A DNA stretch of 64,000 nucleotides from Burkholderiales bacterium PBB6 (GTDB lineage Bacteria > Pseudomonadota > Gammaproteobacteria > Burkholderiales > Burkholderiaceae_C): the NCBI GenBank assembly GCA_002255925.1, contig NKIH01000003.1, forward strand, positions 372,001 to 436,000, read 5' to 3'. Positions 15,259-25,918 of this stretch are shown here, in pieces. Under the pieces are notes generated by a model, which saw only the letters and a program-made list of their open reading frames with translations, did not search any database and was not told the DNA's origin. The position numbers and the translations under genes were made by a program. Each line of letters begins with the position of its first letter. Positions within the stretch are counted from its first letter, which is position 1.

Positions 15259-17478
15259 TCAGGCCGCGTCGCGCAAGCTGGCGCCCAGCCCGCTGGCGCG
15301 CCGCGTGGGCTGCGACATGGCAGCCGCCAGCGCTCCGGCCCGCGCACTGACCAGCGTGAACGCCGTGCGCGCCCGCGTGATGCCGGTGTAGACCAGCTCG
15401 CGGCTCAGCACCTGGCCGGCCTGCTCGGGCAGCACCATCACCGTGTGCGCAAACTCCGAGCCCTGGCTCTTGTGCACCGTCATCGCGAAGGCGGTGTCCA
15501 CATGGGCCAGGCGGCTCACGCCCACCGAGCGCGGCACCTCGCCATCCAGAAACCACACGCGCAAGCCCCCACCGGCCGCGGCCGACGGCAAGGCAATGCC
15601 GATGTCACCGTTGGACACGCCCAGCGCCGCGTCGTTGCGCGTCACCATCACCGGGCGACCGGCATACCACTCGCCACTGGGCGACAGCAGCCCGGCGCCG
15701 GCCAGCGTGCGCACCACGCTGCGGTTCACGCCGGCGGCGCCCCAATCGCCCTCACGCACCGCGCACAGGATGCGGAAGGTGTCGAACGCCTTGAGCACCT
15801 GCACCACCCACGCCTGGTGGGCCGCCACATCGCCCACCGGCGGGCGCGCCTTGACGCGGTTCAGGTAAGTGGCATAACCGCCCTCGGCACCAGGGCGGCC
15901 GTGCAGGGCCAGCGCCTGCAGCGTTTCAAGCCTCGCGGGCTCATGGGCCATCACCGGCCTGTCACCCCCAGTGCTGCCCGAATGCAGGCAGCGATGCGCC
16001 GTCTCCGCATCACCCCGGTTCACGGCGAGCGCCAGCTGACCAATCGGCCCGGCGAAGCGGCGGCTTTCTCGCAGCATCACGGTCTGCTGCGCCAGTGGTG
16101 ACGCAGCCCCCGCCGCCAGCATGGCCGCAGGCAGCACCACGCCGGCCGTGGCCAGCGCATAGCGTGCGGTTTGTGCGCTCCAGCCGCCGGCTTCGGCGTC
16201 ACGGCACAGATCACCCAGCACCGCGCCCGCCTCCACCGACGCCAGCTGGTCCTTGTCACCCAGCAGAATGAGCCGGGCGCCGGGCGGCAAGGCGTCCAGC
16301 AGTGCCGCCATCATTTCCAGGTGCACCATCGACGCTTCGTCGACGATCAGCACGTCCACATCCAGTGGTGCGCCGGCGTGGTGGCGCATCGCGCGGGTAT
16401 CGGGCCGCGCACCCAGCAGCGCGTGCAGGGTGGTGGCCGGGCCCATGCGGCGGGTGAACTCACCCAGATCAGGCGCCGCGTCATCGCCCTGCCCCAGCTT
16501 CGATTGCAACTCGATCAGGGACGTGTCGATCGCCTGCTTCAAGCGCGCCGCCGCCTTGCCGGTGGGCGCAGCCAGGGCCACGCGCAAGCGCTCGGGGTCT
16601 GGCGACGTGGCGAGCAGCAGGGCCAGCAAGCGGGCCGCGGTGTATGTTTTGCCCGTGCCCGGGCCACCGGTGATGACGCTGAGCCGGCCGCGCATGGCCA
16701 CCGCGCAGGCGAGCTTCTGCCAATCGGGCGGGGCTGCGGTGCTGCTGTCAGGGTTTGCAGCGGCAGGCGCCGGGAACAGGCGATCCAGCCAGCGGCGAAT
16801 GAGCGGCTCGTCGACGCCTGCATCGGCGCTCGATGCCTCCCCTGTGGGCAACAGGCAGCGCGCCCGCACCTGGGCGGCCACCAGCTGTTCGTGGTTCCAG
16901 TAACGGCGCAGGTAGAGGCGCGGCTGCTCACCATCGTCGATCAGCACCAGCGGCTGGCCGAGATCGGGCTGGTGGGCTGGAGTGCGCACGACCGGGCTGG
17001 CGCGCAACGCATCGCACCAGTGGGACACCTCTGCAGAATCCACCGCCACGGTTTGCACGCTGGCCTGCAACTCCGGCAGCGCCGCAGCCGGCCAGCCCAG
17101 CACCTCGTTCGGTGCCTGCACCAGCGGTGCCAGCGGCAGGCAAGTGTGGCCACGCCCTTCCATGTGGGCCAGCCAGGCGGTGCTCAGCAACAGGGCCGGG
17201 CTGGCGGCAGGGTCCAGCGTCTGCACGAAACCGGCCAGCGCCACGTCCAGACGGCGCAGCCAGCCGGCATCACGCCAGGCTTGCAGTTGCTGCAGCGTGG
17301 TGTGAGGTGCCGTTTGGGCTGCAGCTTGAGGTGGCATTGGAGCTGCCTCGGTCGGTGCGGTGATGTCGGCCGCCTCTGGTGCGTCGTGCATCTCTGGTAT
17401 CTCCGGCACTTCACCCAGCTCAGGCTGTGCAAACAGATCAGGGGTCATCAAATCCGGTGTGTGGCGCTGGCGGCTCAT
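15259..17478 (-). CDS. recD: Exodeoxyribonuclease V alpha subunit RecD
   Basis: This 739-residue superfamily 1B helicase is the fast 5'-3' motor of RecBCD. It has Walker A (GGPGTGKTYTAARLL), motif II (VDVLIVDEASMV), LLGDKDQLASVE (motif III), and the C-terminal motifs AMTVHKSQGSEF and LVYTGITRAR. The N-terminal 150 residues, rich in Pro/Glu/Thr before the first conserved block, are longer than in E. coli RecD (608 residues). It overlaps recB by 4 bases (ATGA). The complex repairs double-strand breaks and degrades linear foreign DNA. Confidence 0.97.
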   Translation of the reverse strand: MSRQRHTPDLMTPDLFAQPELGEVPEIPEMHDAPEAADITAPTEAAPMPPQAAAQTAPHTTLQQLQAWRDAGWLRRLDVALAGFVQTLDPAASPALLLSTAWLAHMEGRGHTCLPLAPLVQAPNEVLGWPAAALPELQASVQTVAVDSAEVSHWCDALRASPVVRTPAHQPDLGQPLVLIDDGEQPRLYLRRYWNHEQLVAAQVRARCLLPTGEASSADAGVDEPLIRRWLDRLFPAPAAANPDSSTAAPPDWQKLACAVAMRGRLSVITGGPGTGKTYTAARLLALLLATSPDPERLRVALAAPTGKAAARLKQAIDTSLIELQSKLGQGDDAAPDLGEFTRRMGPATTLHALLGARPDTRAMRHHAGAPLDVDVLIVDEASMVHLEMMAALLDALPPGARLILLGDKDQLASVEAGAVLGDLCRDAEAGGWSAQTARYALATAGVVLPAAMLAAGAASPLAQQTVMLRESRRFAGPIGQLALAVNRGDAETAHRCLHSGSTGGDRPVMAHEPARLETLQALALHGRPGAEGGYATYLNRVKARPPVGDVAAHQAWVVQVLKAFDTFRILCAVREGDWGAAGVNRSVVRTLAGAGLLSPSGEWYAGRPVMVTRNDAALGVSNGDIGIALPSAAAGGGLRVWFLDGEVPRSVGVSRLAHVDTAFAMTVHKSQGSEFAHTVMVLPEQAGQVLSRELVYTGITRARTAFTLVSARAGALAAAMSQPTRRASGLGASLRDAA

Positions 17479-20400
17479 GCGGCCTCCTCGGGCTGGGTCG
17501 GGGCGTGTTGCAGCAGCTCGTCCAGGCTGGCCAGCAAGTCCATCGGCGGCTGCAGCGTGATCACGCCCTGCTCCGGGCCGTCAATGCCGCGCAGGAAGAG
17601 GTACACCGCGCCACCGAGGTGCTGCGATGGCACGTAAGCCGCGCCCAGCCGCGATTGCAGCAAACGGTGCAACGCCAGCAGGTACAGCGCCGCCTGCACG
17701 TCGTAGCGGTGGCTCACCATCGCGTCGGCCAGCGCGTCGGCGGTGTAGGCCGCGCCATCGGGCCCGAGCTGGTTGCTCTTGTAGTCGAGCACCCAGTAGC
17801 GGCCGTCGTGCTCGAACACCAGGTCGGCAAAGCCCATCAGCATGCCGTGCAAGTCACGTGCAGGCAGCGCGGGCCGAGCCAGACCCGGCCACAGGTGCTG
17901 CGTGCACAGCGCGTCCACCTCGGCCGCGGGCAAGCGCTGCGCGGGCAGCCAGAACTCCATCTCGGGCAGCACGTAACTCAGCTGGTTCAGGGCCGCGCCG
18001 GGGCCGGGCAAGGTGGTTGCCACCACCGCGCTCAACCAGGCCATCACATCGGCGGCCTGCTCGCCTCGGCCATGGCGTTCACAGCGCCGGCGCAGGCGCT
18101 CGGCCAATGCGGCGTCGTCTTGCAGATTGAAGCGCTCACCGGCCAGCCACTCCAGCTGGTCATGCAGGAAGTTGCCGGCCACGGCGCCGCGCTCGAAGCG
18201 GTGCCACACGGGTGCCGCTTCTCGCCGCGCAGACAGCGTGGCGGGCACGCCCAGCTCGGTGGCCACTTCAGACCCCGCCTCGTCATCGGCCGGTCGCGGC
18301 ACCATGGCCGGCCCGGTGGCCACCGGGCTGTTGCCGATGGCCCGCACCAGCGACGAGAAGCTGGCGATCGTCCAGCGCTTGTCGAAGGGCGCATCAAACA
18401 CCGGCGCGGGCAGCAAGGCTGGCGGCTCGGCGCGTGAGGCCAGCTTCGTGAAGCGCCGGTGGCCTTCAGCAGCCTGCACGCGGATGCCGGGGTTGGCCAC
18501 CGCCAGGCTGTCGAGCGCGGCCGTCAGGGCCTCTACCGACGCCGGCTCCGGCCCGCTGATGAGCAGCCCCGCGGCACTCTCGTGGTTCACCGGGGTTTTG
18601 CCGTTGCGGGCCGCCAGCGCGCCCAGGCCCAGCCACAGCGCATGGCGGGCCCGGGTGAGGGCCACGTAAAACAGGCGCAGGTCTTCACGCAGGCTGTCCA
18701 CGCGGGCCTCGGCCATCGCGTCCTTGCCGCGCTGCAGATCCAGGTGGCGCTCACCGTCATCGGTGGTGCGCAGCACGAACGGCGTGTTGCGTCGGTCGTC
18801 CAGCCGGAAGGTGCCGGCAAAGGGCATGCAGACCACCGGATATTCCAGGCCCTTGCTCTTGTGCACGGTGATGACCTTGACCAGATCGGCGTCACTTTCC
18901 AGCCGCACGATCTGCTCGTCGCCGCTGGCGCCAGCGCCTTCCGCCGCGGCCTGCACCTCTTCGGCCAGCCAGCGGATCAGCGCCTGCTCGCCGTCCAGCG
19001 TGGTGCTGGCCTGCTGCAGCAATTCGGCCAGGTGCAACACGTTGGTCAGGCGGCGTTCACCATCCAGCTGCTGCAGCCAGGCTGCGGGCAGATCGAGCAG
19101 GTGCAGGGTCTGGCGCAGCAGCGTCAGCACGCCTTGCGTCTGCCAGACCTGGTGCAGTTGCCGCAGTTGTTCGCAGCGCGCATCAAAGGCTTCGTCGTCG
19201 TGGGCCAGGGTGGCCAGTTCGGTCAGGCTCAGGCCCACGGTGCGGGTGGCCAGCGCGGCGCGCACCAAGCGCACATCAGTGGGCTGTGCCACGGCGCGCA
19301 GCCAGCGCAGCAGGTCAGCCGCCTCGGGGCTGGCAAGCACGGAGTCGCGGTCAGACAGATACACCGACGCCACACCGCGCTCCCGCAGCGCGCGCCGCAC
19401 GGCACGGGCTTCACGGCCACTGCGCACCAGCACGGCGATGTCGGCCGGCCTCAAGCGCACCAGGTCGCCTTCGCGCTCGAAGCCGCAGGCCGGGTCGTTC
19501 AGCCAATCCACGATCTGCTCGGCACAGCGCCAGGCGTAACGCTGCAGGTGCACCTGCGCGCTGCACAGCTGGTCGTCCCACACCACGCTCATCGGTGGCA
19601 CCGGGCCGGTGCTGCCGATGAACTGCTCCTTGCGACCCTGTGCGCCGACGGGCACAAAGGGCAGCGGATTCTGGCCATCGGGCTGGCGGAAGAGGAAGGC
19701 ACCGTCGGGGTCATCACCCGCGGCCTCGTCCCGCGTGCGCTGTTCGGCGCGCAGGAACACGGTGTTCACCGCATCAACCAACGGGCCGGTGGAGCGGTAG
19801 TTCACGCTCAGCACATAGTGGCGACCTTCGGTGGCGCGGCGGGCCTTCAGGTAGCTGTCGATGTCAGCGCCACGGAAGCGGTAGATCGATTGTTTCGGGT
19901 CACCGATCAGCAGCAAGGTGGTGCTGCTGGCGTTGTCGGCGGTGCGGTAGAGCGCATCAAACAGCCGGAACTGCAACGCCGAGGTATCCTGGAATTCATC
20001 GACCAGCGCCACCGGCGTTTGCTGCACGATGCGCTGGCGCAGGCGCTCACCCTGCGGGCCTTGCAGCGCCGTGTCGAGGCGGTGCAGCATGTCGGCAAAG
20101 CCAAAGCTGCCGTCCTGCCGCTTGAGCAGCGCCAGCCGCTCATTCACGCGGGCGGCGGCGTGCAGGCGCAGGGCCACGCTCACATCCATGAGTTGGTCCA
20201 GCGCCTTCACCAGCGCGTCGAACTGCGCGAACTCGGGCGGCAGGTTCACGTCGGGCGCGTCGTCCTTGCGCGCGTCCATCAGGCCTGCAGGCGTCAGGCG
20301 GGTGCGGCCGGTCGAGAACTCCGGCATCGCCTCGCCCAGCTCACCGCGGCCAAAGGCGGCCAGCGTGTCCAGCCACGCATCGAAGTACCGCGCCTGCAGC

Positions 20401-21194
20401 TTGCGGCCGTTCCAGCCGCTCTTCTTGTCGGCCAGTTGATCGGTCAGCCACTGGCGCATCGACTGAGCCCGTGCGTCCCACCCGCTTTGCAGATGCAGCA
20501 GGGTCTCGCTGCGCTCAGCAACGGCGCGCTCGATGCAGGCCGCCAGGCTGCCCTGGCCAGCGCCCTCGGGCAAGGGCTGCTGGATGAGGCTGCGCACATC
20601 GCGCATCAGCCCGTCGAGGTTGCGCCAGGCCTTGTCGACCCACGGCAGTTGTTCAGCCGCCAACGGGTAGCACTGCTGGCGCCAGTAGTCTTGCACCGCT
20701 TCGAGCAGCAGGGCCTGCTCGTCAGCCAGCAAGGTTTCATCAAACAGGCAGCCGCTGTCGAAGGCGTGTTCGCGCAGCATGCGCTGGCACCAGGCGTCGA
20801 TGGTGTGCACCGCAGCGTCGTCCATGCCCTCGGCGGCCATGGCCAGGCGCCAGGCGGCCTGCTCGCGCTCCAGTGGGTCGGCATAGGCGGCCAGCAGGTC
20901 GCGCAGGAAGGGGTCGAGCTCATCGACCGGCAGCTCACCGCGGAAGGCCTTGGCACCTTGCAGCAGGCGGTCGCGGATGCGGTCTGACAACTCGCGCGTG
21001 GCGGCGCGGGTGAAGGTCATCACCAGGATCTGGTCGGGACGCAGCGGCGTGGGGTGCGCCTGCTCGCCGCCGTGGCCCAGCACCAGCCGCAGGTACAGCG
21101 CGGCAATCGTCCAGGTCTTGCCGGTGCCGGCGCTGGCTTCAATCAGCCGGCTGCCCCACAGGGGGAAGGTCAGTGCGTGCAGCGGCTGGCTCAT
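17475..21194 (-). CDS. recB: Exodeoxyribonuclease V beta subunit RecB
   Basis: This 1239-residue protein has the UvrD-like 3'-5' helicase at its N-terminus (Walker A ASAGTGKT at 20-27, VDEFQDTSALQFRLFD, GDPKQSIYRFRGAD, and a VITVHKSKGLEYPVVCMPFA motif). The C-terminal nuclease domain has the RecB signature GFADLVFEHDGRYW and DYKSN (Asp about 1137, Lys two residues on). It overlaps both neighbours by 4 bases (recC stop with its start, its stop with recD start), so translation of recC-recB-recD is coupled. With RecC and RecD it forms the Chi-regulated nuclease-helicase that loads RecA at breaks. Confidence 0.98.
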   Translation of the reverse strand: MSQPLHALTFPLWGSRLIEASAGTGKTWTIAALYLRLVLGHGGEQAHPTPLRPDQILVMTFTRAATRELSDRIRDRLLQGAKAFRGELPVDELDPFLRDLLAAYADPLEREQAAWRLAMAAEGMDDAAVHTIDAWCQRMLREHAFDSGCLFDETLLADEQALLLEAVQDYWRQQCYPLAAEQLPWVDKAWRNLDGLMRDVRSLIQQPLPEGAGQGSLAACIERAVAERSETLLHLQSGWDARAQSMRQWLTDQLADKKSGWNGRKLQARYFDAWLDTLAAFGRGELGEAMPEFSTGRTRLTPAGLMDARKDDAPDVNLPPEFAQFDALVKALDQLMDVSVALRLHAAARVNERLALLKRQDGSFGFADMLHRLDTALQGPQGERLRQRIVQQTPVALVDEFQDTSALQFRLFDALYRTADNASSTTLLLIGDPKQSIYRFRGADIDSYLKARRATEGRHYVLSVNYRSTGPLVDAVNTVFLRAEQRTRDEAAGDDPDGAFLFRQPDGQNPLPFVPVGAQGRKEQFIGSTGPVPPMSVVWDDQLCSAQVHLQRYAWRCAEQIVDWLNDPACGFEREGDLVRLRPADIAVLVRSGREARAVRRALRERGVASVYLSDRDSVLASPEAADLLRWLRAVAQPTDVRLVRAALATRTVGLSLTELATLAHDDEAFDARCEQLRQLHQVWQTQGVLTLLRQTLHLLDLPAAWLQQLDGERRLTNVLHLAELLQQASTTLDGEQALIRWLAEEVQAAAEGAGASGDEQIVRLESDADLVKVITVHKSKGLEYPVVCMPFAGTFRLDDRRNTPFVLRTTDDGERHLDLQRGKDAMAEARVDSLREDLRLFYVALTRARHALWLGLGALAARNGKTPVNHESAAGLLISGPEPASVEALTAALDSLAVANPGIRVQAAEGHRRFTKLASRAEPPALLPAPVFDAPFDKRWTIASFSSLVRAIGNSPVATGPAMVPRPADDEAGSEVATELGVPATLSARREAAPVWHRFERGAVAGNFLHDQLEWLAGERFNLQDDAALAERLRRRCERHGRGEQAADVMAWLSAVVATTLPGPGAALNQLSYVLPEMEFWLPAQRLPAAEVDALCTQHLWPGLARPALPARDLHGMLMGFADLVFEHDGRYWVLDYKSNQLGPDGAAYTADALADAMVSHRYDVQAALYLLALHRLLQSRLGAAYVPSQHLGGAVYLFLRGIDGPEQGVITLQPPMDLLASLDELLQHAPTQPEEAA

Positions 21195-24100
21195 GCGCCC
21201 TCCTCGTCCAGGCTGTGTTCGCTGGCGCCGGTATCAACCGACGTGTCGGCATGCAGCTCGATCTGCACATGCTGGCCGGCCCACGCCAGCAGCGGCCCGT
21301 ACAGGCTCTCTGCCCAGCCCTCGAAAGACAGGTCGGCCGTCAGGGCTTCGAAGTCGGGGAACTGGCGGGCCAGGCAGGGCTCAGCCACTTCGCCACGGCT
21401 TTGCCAGCCGCCTTCATAGGCGGTGGCCGCGGCCACCAGATCGTGGCGCTCCAGCCAGGCCAGCGCCGTGACCGGGGCCACCGGCAGCGGCTGCTGCTGG
21501 CCATGCAGCCAGGCGGTCAGCATTTCCTGAGCGGCCTGCGTGGCCACCTCCCGCGAAGGGGGTGACAGCGTCAATTGCGCGTCCCGGCCAATCAGCACGA
21601 TGTGCACCGGCACACCGCAGGCCGCCGCCAGCAGGCTGCGCACCCACGGTGCCACCAGCTTGGGCAAGCGCACCTCCGGCGGTTTGCCGGGGCGAAGCGT
21701 GCACAGGCGGCTGGCCTGCACCTGCAGCCACACCGCAGGCGGCGGGGCGCCATCGGCCTCGGCCGCATCGTCTGGCAGCACGGGCAAGGTGCGCAGGTCA
21801 TCCAGCCAATCCTGCAGCACCACGCCGTCGTGCTGCAGCAGCAAGGGCTGGCGGGTGGCAGCTTCGTCGTGCTGTGCCTGCCACTGCTGCCAGGCATTCA
21901 ACATGCGGCCCAGATCAGCGCCCAGCTGCGCGCGGGTGCGCTCACCCTGCGCACCCAGCGGCAGCCGGCCACTGCGGTCCAGCCGGGCCACACCGGCTTG
22001 CACCCACTCGGCGGGCTGAAACCCGGCGGCCCCCACGGCGCTGGCGGCCCCGTGGCGCTGCAGGGCCTGCAGCGCATCACGCAGCAATTGGTCGACCAGC
22101 TGGTGCTCGTCCAGGCCGACCACGTCGAAGGCCTCGTCGTCCAGCGTGGCCTCGTCAGCGTCGTCAAACACCACGCCCAGGCGGTGCCTGAAAAACGCCT
22201 TCACCGGGTTCTGCACGAAGCGGGTCAACTGCTGCAGGCTCAGCGGCACGCCGGTATCCACGGGCGGCAAAGCACCGGCTTGGCCACCATCACCAGGCGC
22301 GGCCTCTGAGGCCAGCACATGCGCCTGGCGCCACTCGCGCGCCCAGGTGCGCTGCACGGCGCCGGGCTCGAAGTAGCGGCGGCTGAAGGGCTGCAGCGGG
22401 TGCTCGAAGGTGCGCGCCGCAACCGCTGGCTCACCCCAGGCGGCGCTCAGGTAATCACGCAGCTGCGCCACCAGCACGGAGGGCGGTTGCTCGCTGTTGT
22501 CGCGAGCATTTCGGCCCGTCCAGCTGATGTAGAGCGCGCGGCGGGCCGACAGCAGCGCTTCGAGCATCAGCTGGCGGTCGTCGTCGCGGCGTGAGCGATC
22601 ACCCGGCCGGGCCTGACCGGGCTGGCCCATCAGGTCGAAGTCGCTGCGCGGCGCACGGCGCGGGTAGTCGCCATCGTTCATGCCCAGCAGGCACACCACC
22701 TCGAAGGGAATGGCCCGCATCGGCATCAGCGTGCAGAAGGTGACGCCGCCTGCGCGGAAGCGGCGGTTCAGCGTCGGCTCATCGAGCGTGTCCAGCCAGG
22801 CCTCGCGCAGCACCGTGACCGGCAGCTCGGCGGCGAAACCGGCCTGCGCGCAGGCGCTCAGCCAGGTGTCGAGGGCGCCGTCGAGCGCGGCCAGGGTCTG
22901 GCGTTCGGCGTCGTCGCCGGCCTGGAACAAATCCTTCAACAAGGCACGGCCACGCGCGGCCCAGTCGGCCGGTGTGGCGGGCGTGCACAGCACCGACCAC
23001 CAGTGCGCCAGCCGGTCGAGCAACTGGGCCATCGAGCCGGCCAGCTCGGCGTCCAGGCCGCCCACTTCGGCATAGGGCTCGATGCCGGCAAACACGGCGG
23101 CGCGGTCGGGCGTGGTGTGCTGCGTGGTGCCATGCACATCAGCCAAGTCAGCAGCGCCACTGGCGTAGCCCAGCAGCATGCGCCGCAAGGCCCACCAGCC
23201 GCTGTTCACTGCCCCGCAGGCCCCCAGGCCCAGCGTGGCGCGTTGTTCCTCATGCAGGCCCCAGCGCCAGCCCGCGCCTTCCATCCACTGGGTCAGCTGC
23301 GGCAGGTCTTCGGTCGACAAGCCGAAGCGGCGGCCGAGTGCCGGCACGTCCAGCAAATCCCGCAGCTCACTGAAGCGGCAGCGCTGTTGCGGCAGGCGCA
23401 GCAGCCAGTCGAGTGCCGTCACCATCGGGCTGGCGTGGCGGCTGCTAAGGTCGGCGATGTCGAAGGGGATGTAGCGGGCATCACCGCGGCCATGCTGGCC
23501 AAACACGGCGCGGATGGCCGGGGCCATCTGCTCGATGTCGGGCACCATCACCACCACGTCACGGGCCTGCAGTGGGGCCACGCCCGAGGTGCGCTCGGCC
23601 AGCAGGCTGAGCAGTTGGTCGTGCAGCACTTCCACCTCGCGCATGGCGCTGTGGGCCTTGTGGAAGACGATGGAGAAGTCATCGTCAGCCAGCGGTGCCT
23701 CGGCGTGCTCGGCCAACGGCAGCATGTCGCGGACGCGGGCCTGCACCCGGGTCAGCAGCGGCGCGTCGTGTGCATCGTCTTCATCAAACAGATCCAGCCG
23801 GGGCAGCTCGAAGCGCTGCAGGGCGCGCTGGGCGTCGTCGAAGGCGTCGAGCTGCCGAACAAAGTCGCGGCCCTGGCGGCCCCACGCGGCCAGCAGCGGG
23901 TGCGCATGGGCATGCATCTGCGACAGCGGCACGGCGTCCAGCGGCAGGCCGTTGCGCAGTGGCTGGCGTTGGCGCTGCATGCGCAGCAGTTCGCGGCCAT
24001 CCATGATGTCGGCCCAGTGGAAGCGGCAAGGATTTGGAATGGCCATCAGCACCTGGCAACGCTCGCCCAGCGCGGTGAGCGCCTGCAGCGTGGGCAAGGG

Positions 24101-24823
24101 CACATGCGTCATGCCGAACAGCACCACGCGGCGCGGCAGGCGCATCGCGGTGGGCGCGTCCGAGTTCAATACGTCAAGCACCCGCTGGTGCAAGGCCGGG
24201 CGGGTGGCTTCCAGCTGCTTCTCCTCCACCTCAGCCAGCAGCGCACGCCACAACAAGGGCTGCCAGCGCTGGTCAGCGGGCACCGGCAACTCCGGCCGGC
24301 CCGGGTTGAGCAGCACGTCGTTGCCGTCGCGCCAGGCTTGCAGCCAGTCGGGGCGATAAACCTGGTACTGGTCGAACAGGTCAGCCAGACGGCGGCACAG
24401 CTGCAGCAGACGGTCGGGGTCACCGCCCTGCAGGAAGCCGGCCACGGGCTCCCAGCCGGGGGCCTGCTGCCACTGCGGCAATGACTGCATCAAACGCCAG
24501 GTCAGCGGGGTCTTGTCGAGTACCGAATGTTGCGGCACCTGCTCGCGGCCCAGCACCTGCCGGTAGAAGCGCCACATGAAGCGGGCGGGCAATTCCACCC
24601 GGGCGGCGGCGCAGATGCCGGCCTGCTGCGCCAGGGTCATCTTCAGCCACTCGGCCATGCCGTTCGACTGCACCAGCATCACTTCTTCTTCCAGCGGCGC
24701 CAGCGGGTGCGCGCGCAGCCACGCCAGCACCGTGTCGGCCAGGGTTTCGGCACGGTTGCCGTGCAGCACCAGCAAACCGGGGGTGATGGGGGTGTCGGCG
24801 TGCATGGAAGAAAAGTCGGTCAT
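21191..24823 (-). CDS. recC: Exodeoxyribonuclease V gamma subunit RecC
   Basis: This 1210-residue protein matches RecC, the subunit that holds the complex together and reads Chi. It opens with LHGNRAETLADTVLAWLRAH, then EEEVMLVQSNGMAEWLKMTL and FGMTHVPLPTLQAL, and has LGMNDGDYPRRAPRSDFDLM in the middle. Like other RecC proteins it keeps helicase and nuclease folds without the catalytic motifs. It is the first gene of the recCBD operon. Its start lies 78 bp from the divergent homocysteine methyltransferase gene, so the operon promoter must be in that short gap. Confidence 0.96.
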   Translation of the reverse strand: MTDFSSMHADTPITPGLLVLHGNRAETLADTVLAWLRAHPLAPLEEEVMLVQSNGMAEWLKMTLAQQAGICAAARVELPARFMWRFYRQVLGREQVPQHSVLDKTPLTWRLMQSLPQWQQAPGWEPVAGFLQGGDPDRLLQLCRRLADLFDQYQVYRPDWLQAWRDGNDVLLNPGRPELPVPADQRWQPLLWRALLAEVEEKQLEATRPALHQRVLDVLNSDAPTAMRLPRRVVLFGMTHVPLPTLQALTALGERCQVLMAIPNPCRFHWADIMDGRELLRMQRQRQPLRNGLPLDAVPLSQMHAHAHPLLAAWGRQGRDFVRQLDAFDDAQRALQRFELPRLDLFDEDDAHDAPLLTRVQARVRDMLPLAEHAEAPLADDDFSIVFHKAHSAMREVEVLHDQLLSLLAERTSGVAPLQARDVVVMVPDIEQMAPAIRAVFGQHGRGDARYIPFDIADLSSRHASPMVTALDWLLRLPQQRCRFSELRDLLDVPALGRRFGLSTEDLPQLTQWMEGAGWRWGLHEEQRATLGLGACGAVNSGWWALRRMLLGYASGAADLADVHGTTQHTTPDRAAVFAGIEPYAEVGGLDAELAGSMAQLLDRLAHWWSVLCTPATPADWAARGRALLKDLFQAGDDAERQTLAALDGALDTWLSACAQAGFAAELPVTVLREAWLDTLDEPTLNRRFRAGGVTFCTLMPMRAIPFEVVCLLGMNDGDYPRRAPRSDFDLMGQPGQARPGDRSRRDDDRQLMLEALLSARRALYISWTGRNARDNSEQPPSVLVAQLRDYLSAAWGEPAVAARTFEHPLQPFSRRYFEPGAVQRTWAREWRQAHVLASEAAPGDGGQAGALPPVDTGVPLSLQQLTRFVQNPVKAFFRHRLGVVFDDADEATLDDEAFDVVGLDEHQLVDQLLRDALQALQRHGAASAVGAAGFQPAEWVQAGVARLDRSGRLPLGAQGERTRAQLGADLGRMLNAWQQWQAQHDEAATRQPLLLQHDGVVLQDWLDDLRTLPVLPDDAAEADGAPPPAVWLQVQASRLCTLRPGKPPEVRLPKLVAPWVRSLLAAACGVPVHIVLIGRDAQLTLSPPSREVATQAAQEMLTAWLHGQQQPLPVAPVTALAWLERHDLVAAATAYEGGWQSRGEVAEPCLARQFPDFEALTADLSFEGWAESLYGPLLAWAGQHVQIELHADTSVDTGASEHSLDEEGA

Positions 24824-24901
24824 GGGCAGGCTAGCCTACGCGGGCACAGGCTCAAATGCTGCACCTGGGGATAGAGACAGTATCGCCGTTACCATCTGGC
24901 C

Positions 24902-25858
24902 ATGAGCACATCGAACCCCTTGGCTGCATGGCTTGCGCGCTCGCCCCGGCTGATTCTCGACGGCGCCCTGGCCACCGAACTGGAGCGTCGTGGCGCTGAC
25001 CTGAAAGACCCGCTGTGGTCTGCCCGGCTGCTGATGGAACAGCCCGACCTGATCCGCCAGGTGCACCTGGATTACTACCTGGCCGGCGCCGACGTGGCCA
25101 CCACCGCCAGCTACCAGGCCAGCTTCTCAGGCTTCGCGCAGCGCGGCCTGAATGCCGAGCAGGCGGCTGACCTGATGCGCCTGTCGGTGCAGCTGGCCAG
25201 TGAAGCGCGCGACCAGTTCTGGCAAACGCCCGGCGCCCGGGACGGCCGGCACTTTCCGCTGGTGGCTGCGTCGGTGGGCCCGTATGGCGCGGTGCTGGCA
25301 GACGGCTCGGAATACCGCGGCCACTACGGCCTGAGCGAAGCGCAGCTGCAAGACTTCCACCGGCCGCGCCTGCAGGTGCTGGCCAATGCCGGCGCCGACC
25401 TGCTGGCCGTGGAAACCGTGCCCTGTGCGCTGGAAGCCCGCGCCGTGGCCCGCCTGCTGGCGGCGGAGTTTCCGGGCACCAGCGCCTGGATCAGCCTGTC
25501 GTGCCGCGACGCCGCGCACAGCTGCGAAGGCGACTCGGTGGAGGCCATCGCCGCTGAGCTTGACGGCCTGCCTTCGGTGGCGGCCATCGGTGTGAACTGC
25601 ACCGCCCCTGAACACCTGTCCGGCCTGATCACCGCGTTGCGCCGTGGCACCACCAAGCCCGTGCTGGTGTACCCGAACGCCGGCGAGGTGTATGACGCCG
25701 AGGCCAAGGTGTGGCGCGGCGGTGCAGACCCCCGCCCCTTCGCCCACATGGCCGACGACTGGGCAGCTGCCGGTGCCACCTTGATCGGTGGCTGCTGCCG
25801 AACCACGCCGGCCGACATCCACGGCCTGTTCACCCGCTGGACGTCAACGGCGGCCTGA
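24902..25858 (+). CDS. mmuM: Homocysteine S-methyltransferase (MmuM type)
   Basis: This 318-residue enzyme transfers a methyl group from S-methylmethionine (or S-adenosylmethionine) to homocysteine. It has the family's N-terminal LILDGALATELERRGADLKD and the three zinc-ligand cysteines: the Cys in GVNCTAPEHL and the pair in GGCCRTTPADI. VASVGPYGAVLADGSEY is the usual loop over the active site. The size is like E. coli MmuM (310). No S-methylmethionine permease (mmuP) is nearby. It is divergent from recC. Confidence 0.93.
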   Translation: MSTSNPLAAWLARSPRLILDGALATELERRGADLKDPLWSARLLMEQPDLIRQVHLDYYLAGADVATTASYQASFSGFAQRGLNAEQAADLMRLSVQLASEARDQFWQTPGARDGRHFPLVAASVGPYGAVLADGSEYRGHYGLSEAQLQDFHRPRLQVLANAGADLLAVETVPCALEARAVARLLAAEFPGTSAWISLSCRDAAHSCEGDSVEAIAAELDGLPSVAAIGVNCTAPEHLSGLITALRRGTTKPVLVYPNAGEVYDAEAKVWRGGADPRPFAHMADDWAAAGATLIGGCCRTTPADIHGLFTRWTSTAA

Positions 25859-25918
25859 GCCAGCCGTTAGGTGATCATCAACATCACGAGATCAACAAGA
25901 TCCACGAGGAGAGAGACC

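Noticed and set aside
18459..20987. Very long open frame antisense to recB (842 codons), and similar ones antisense to recC, nirB, fabB and the MCP gene.
   Set aside because: These are shadow frames caused by high G+C third positions of the real genes. Their products are Arg/Gln/His-rich without domains.
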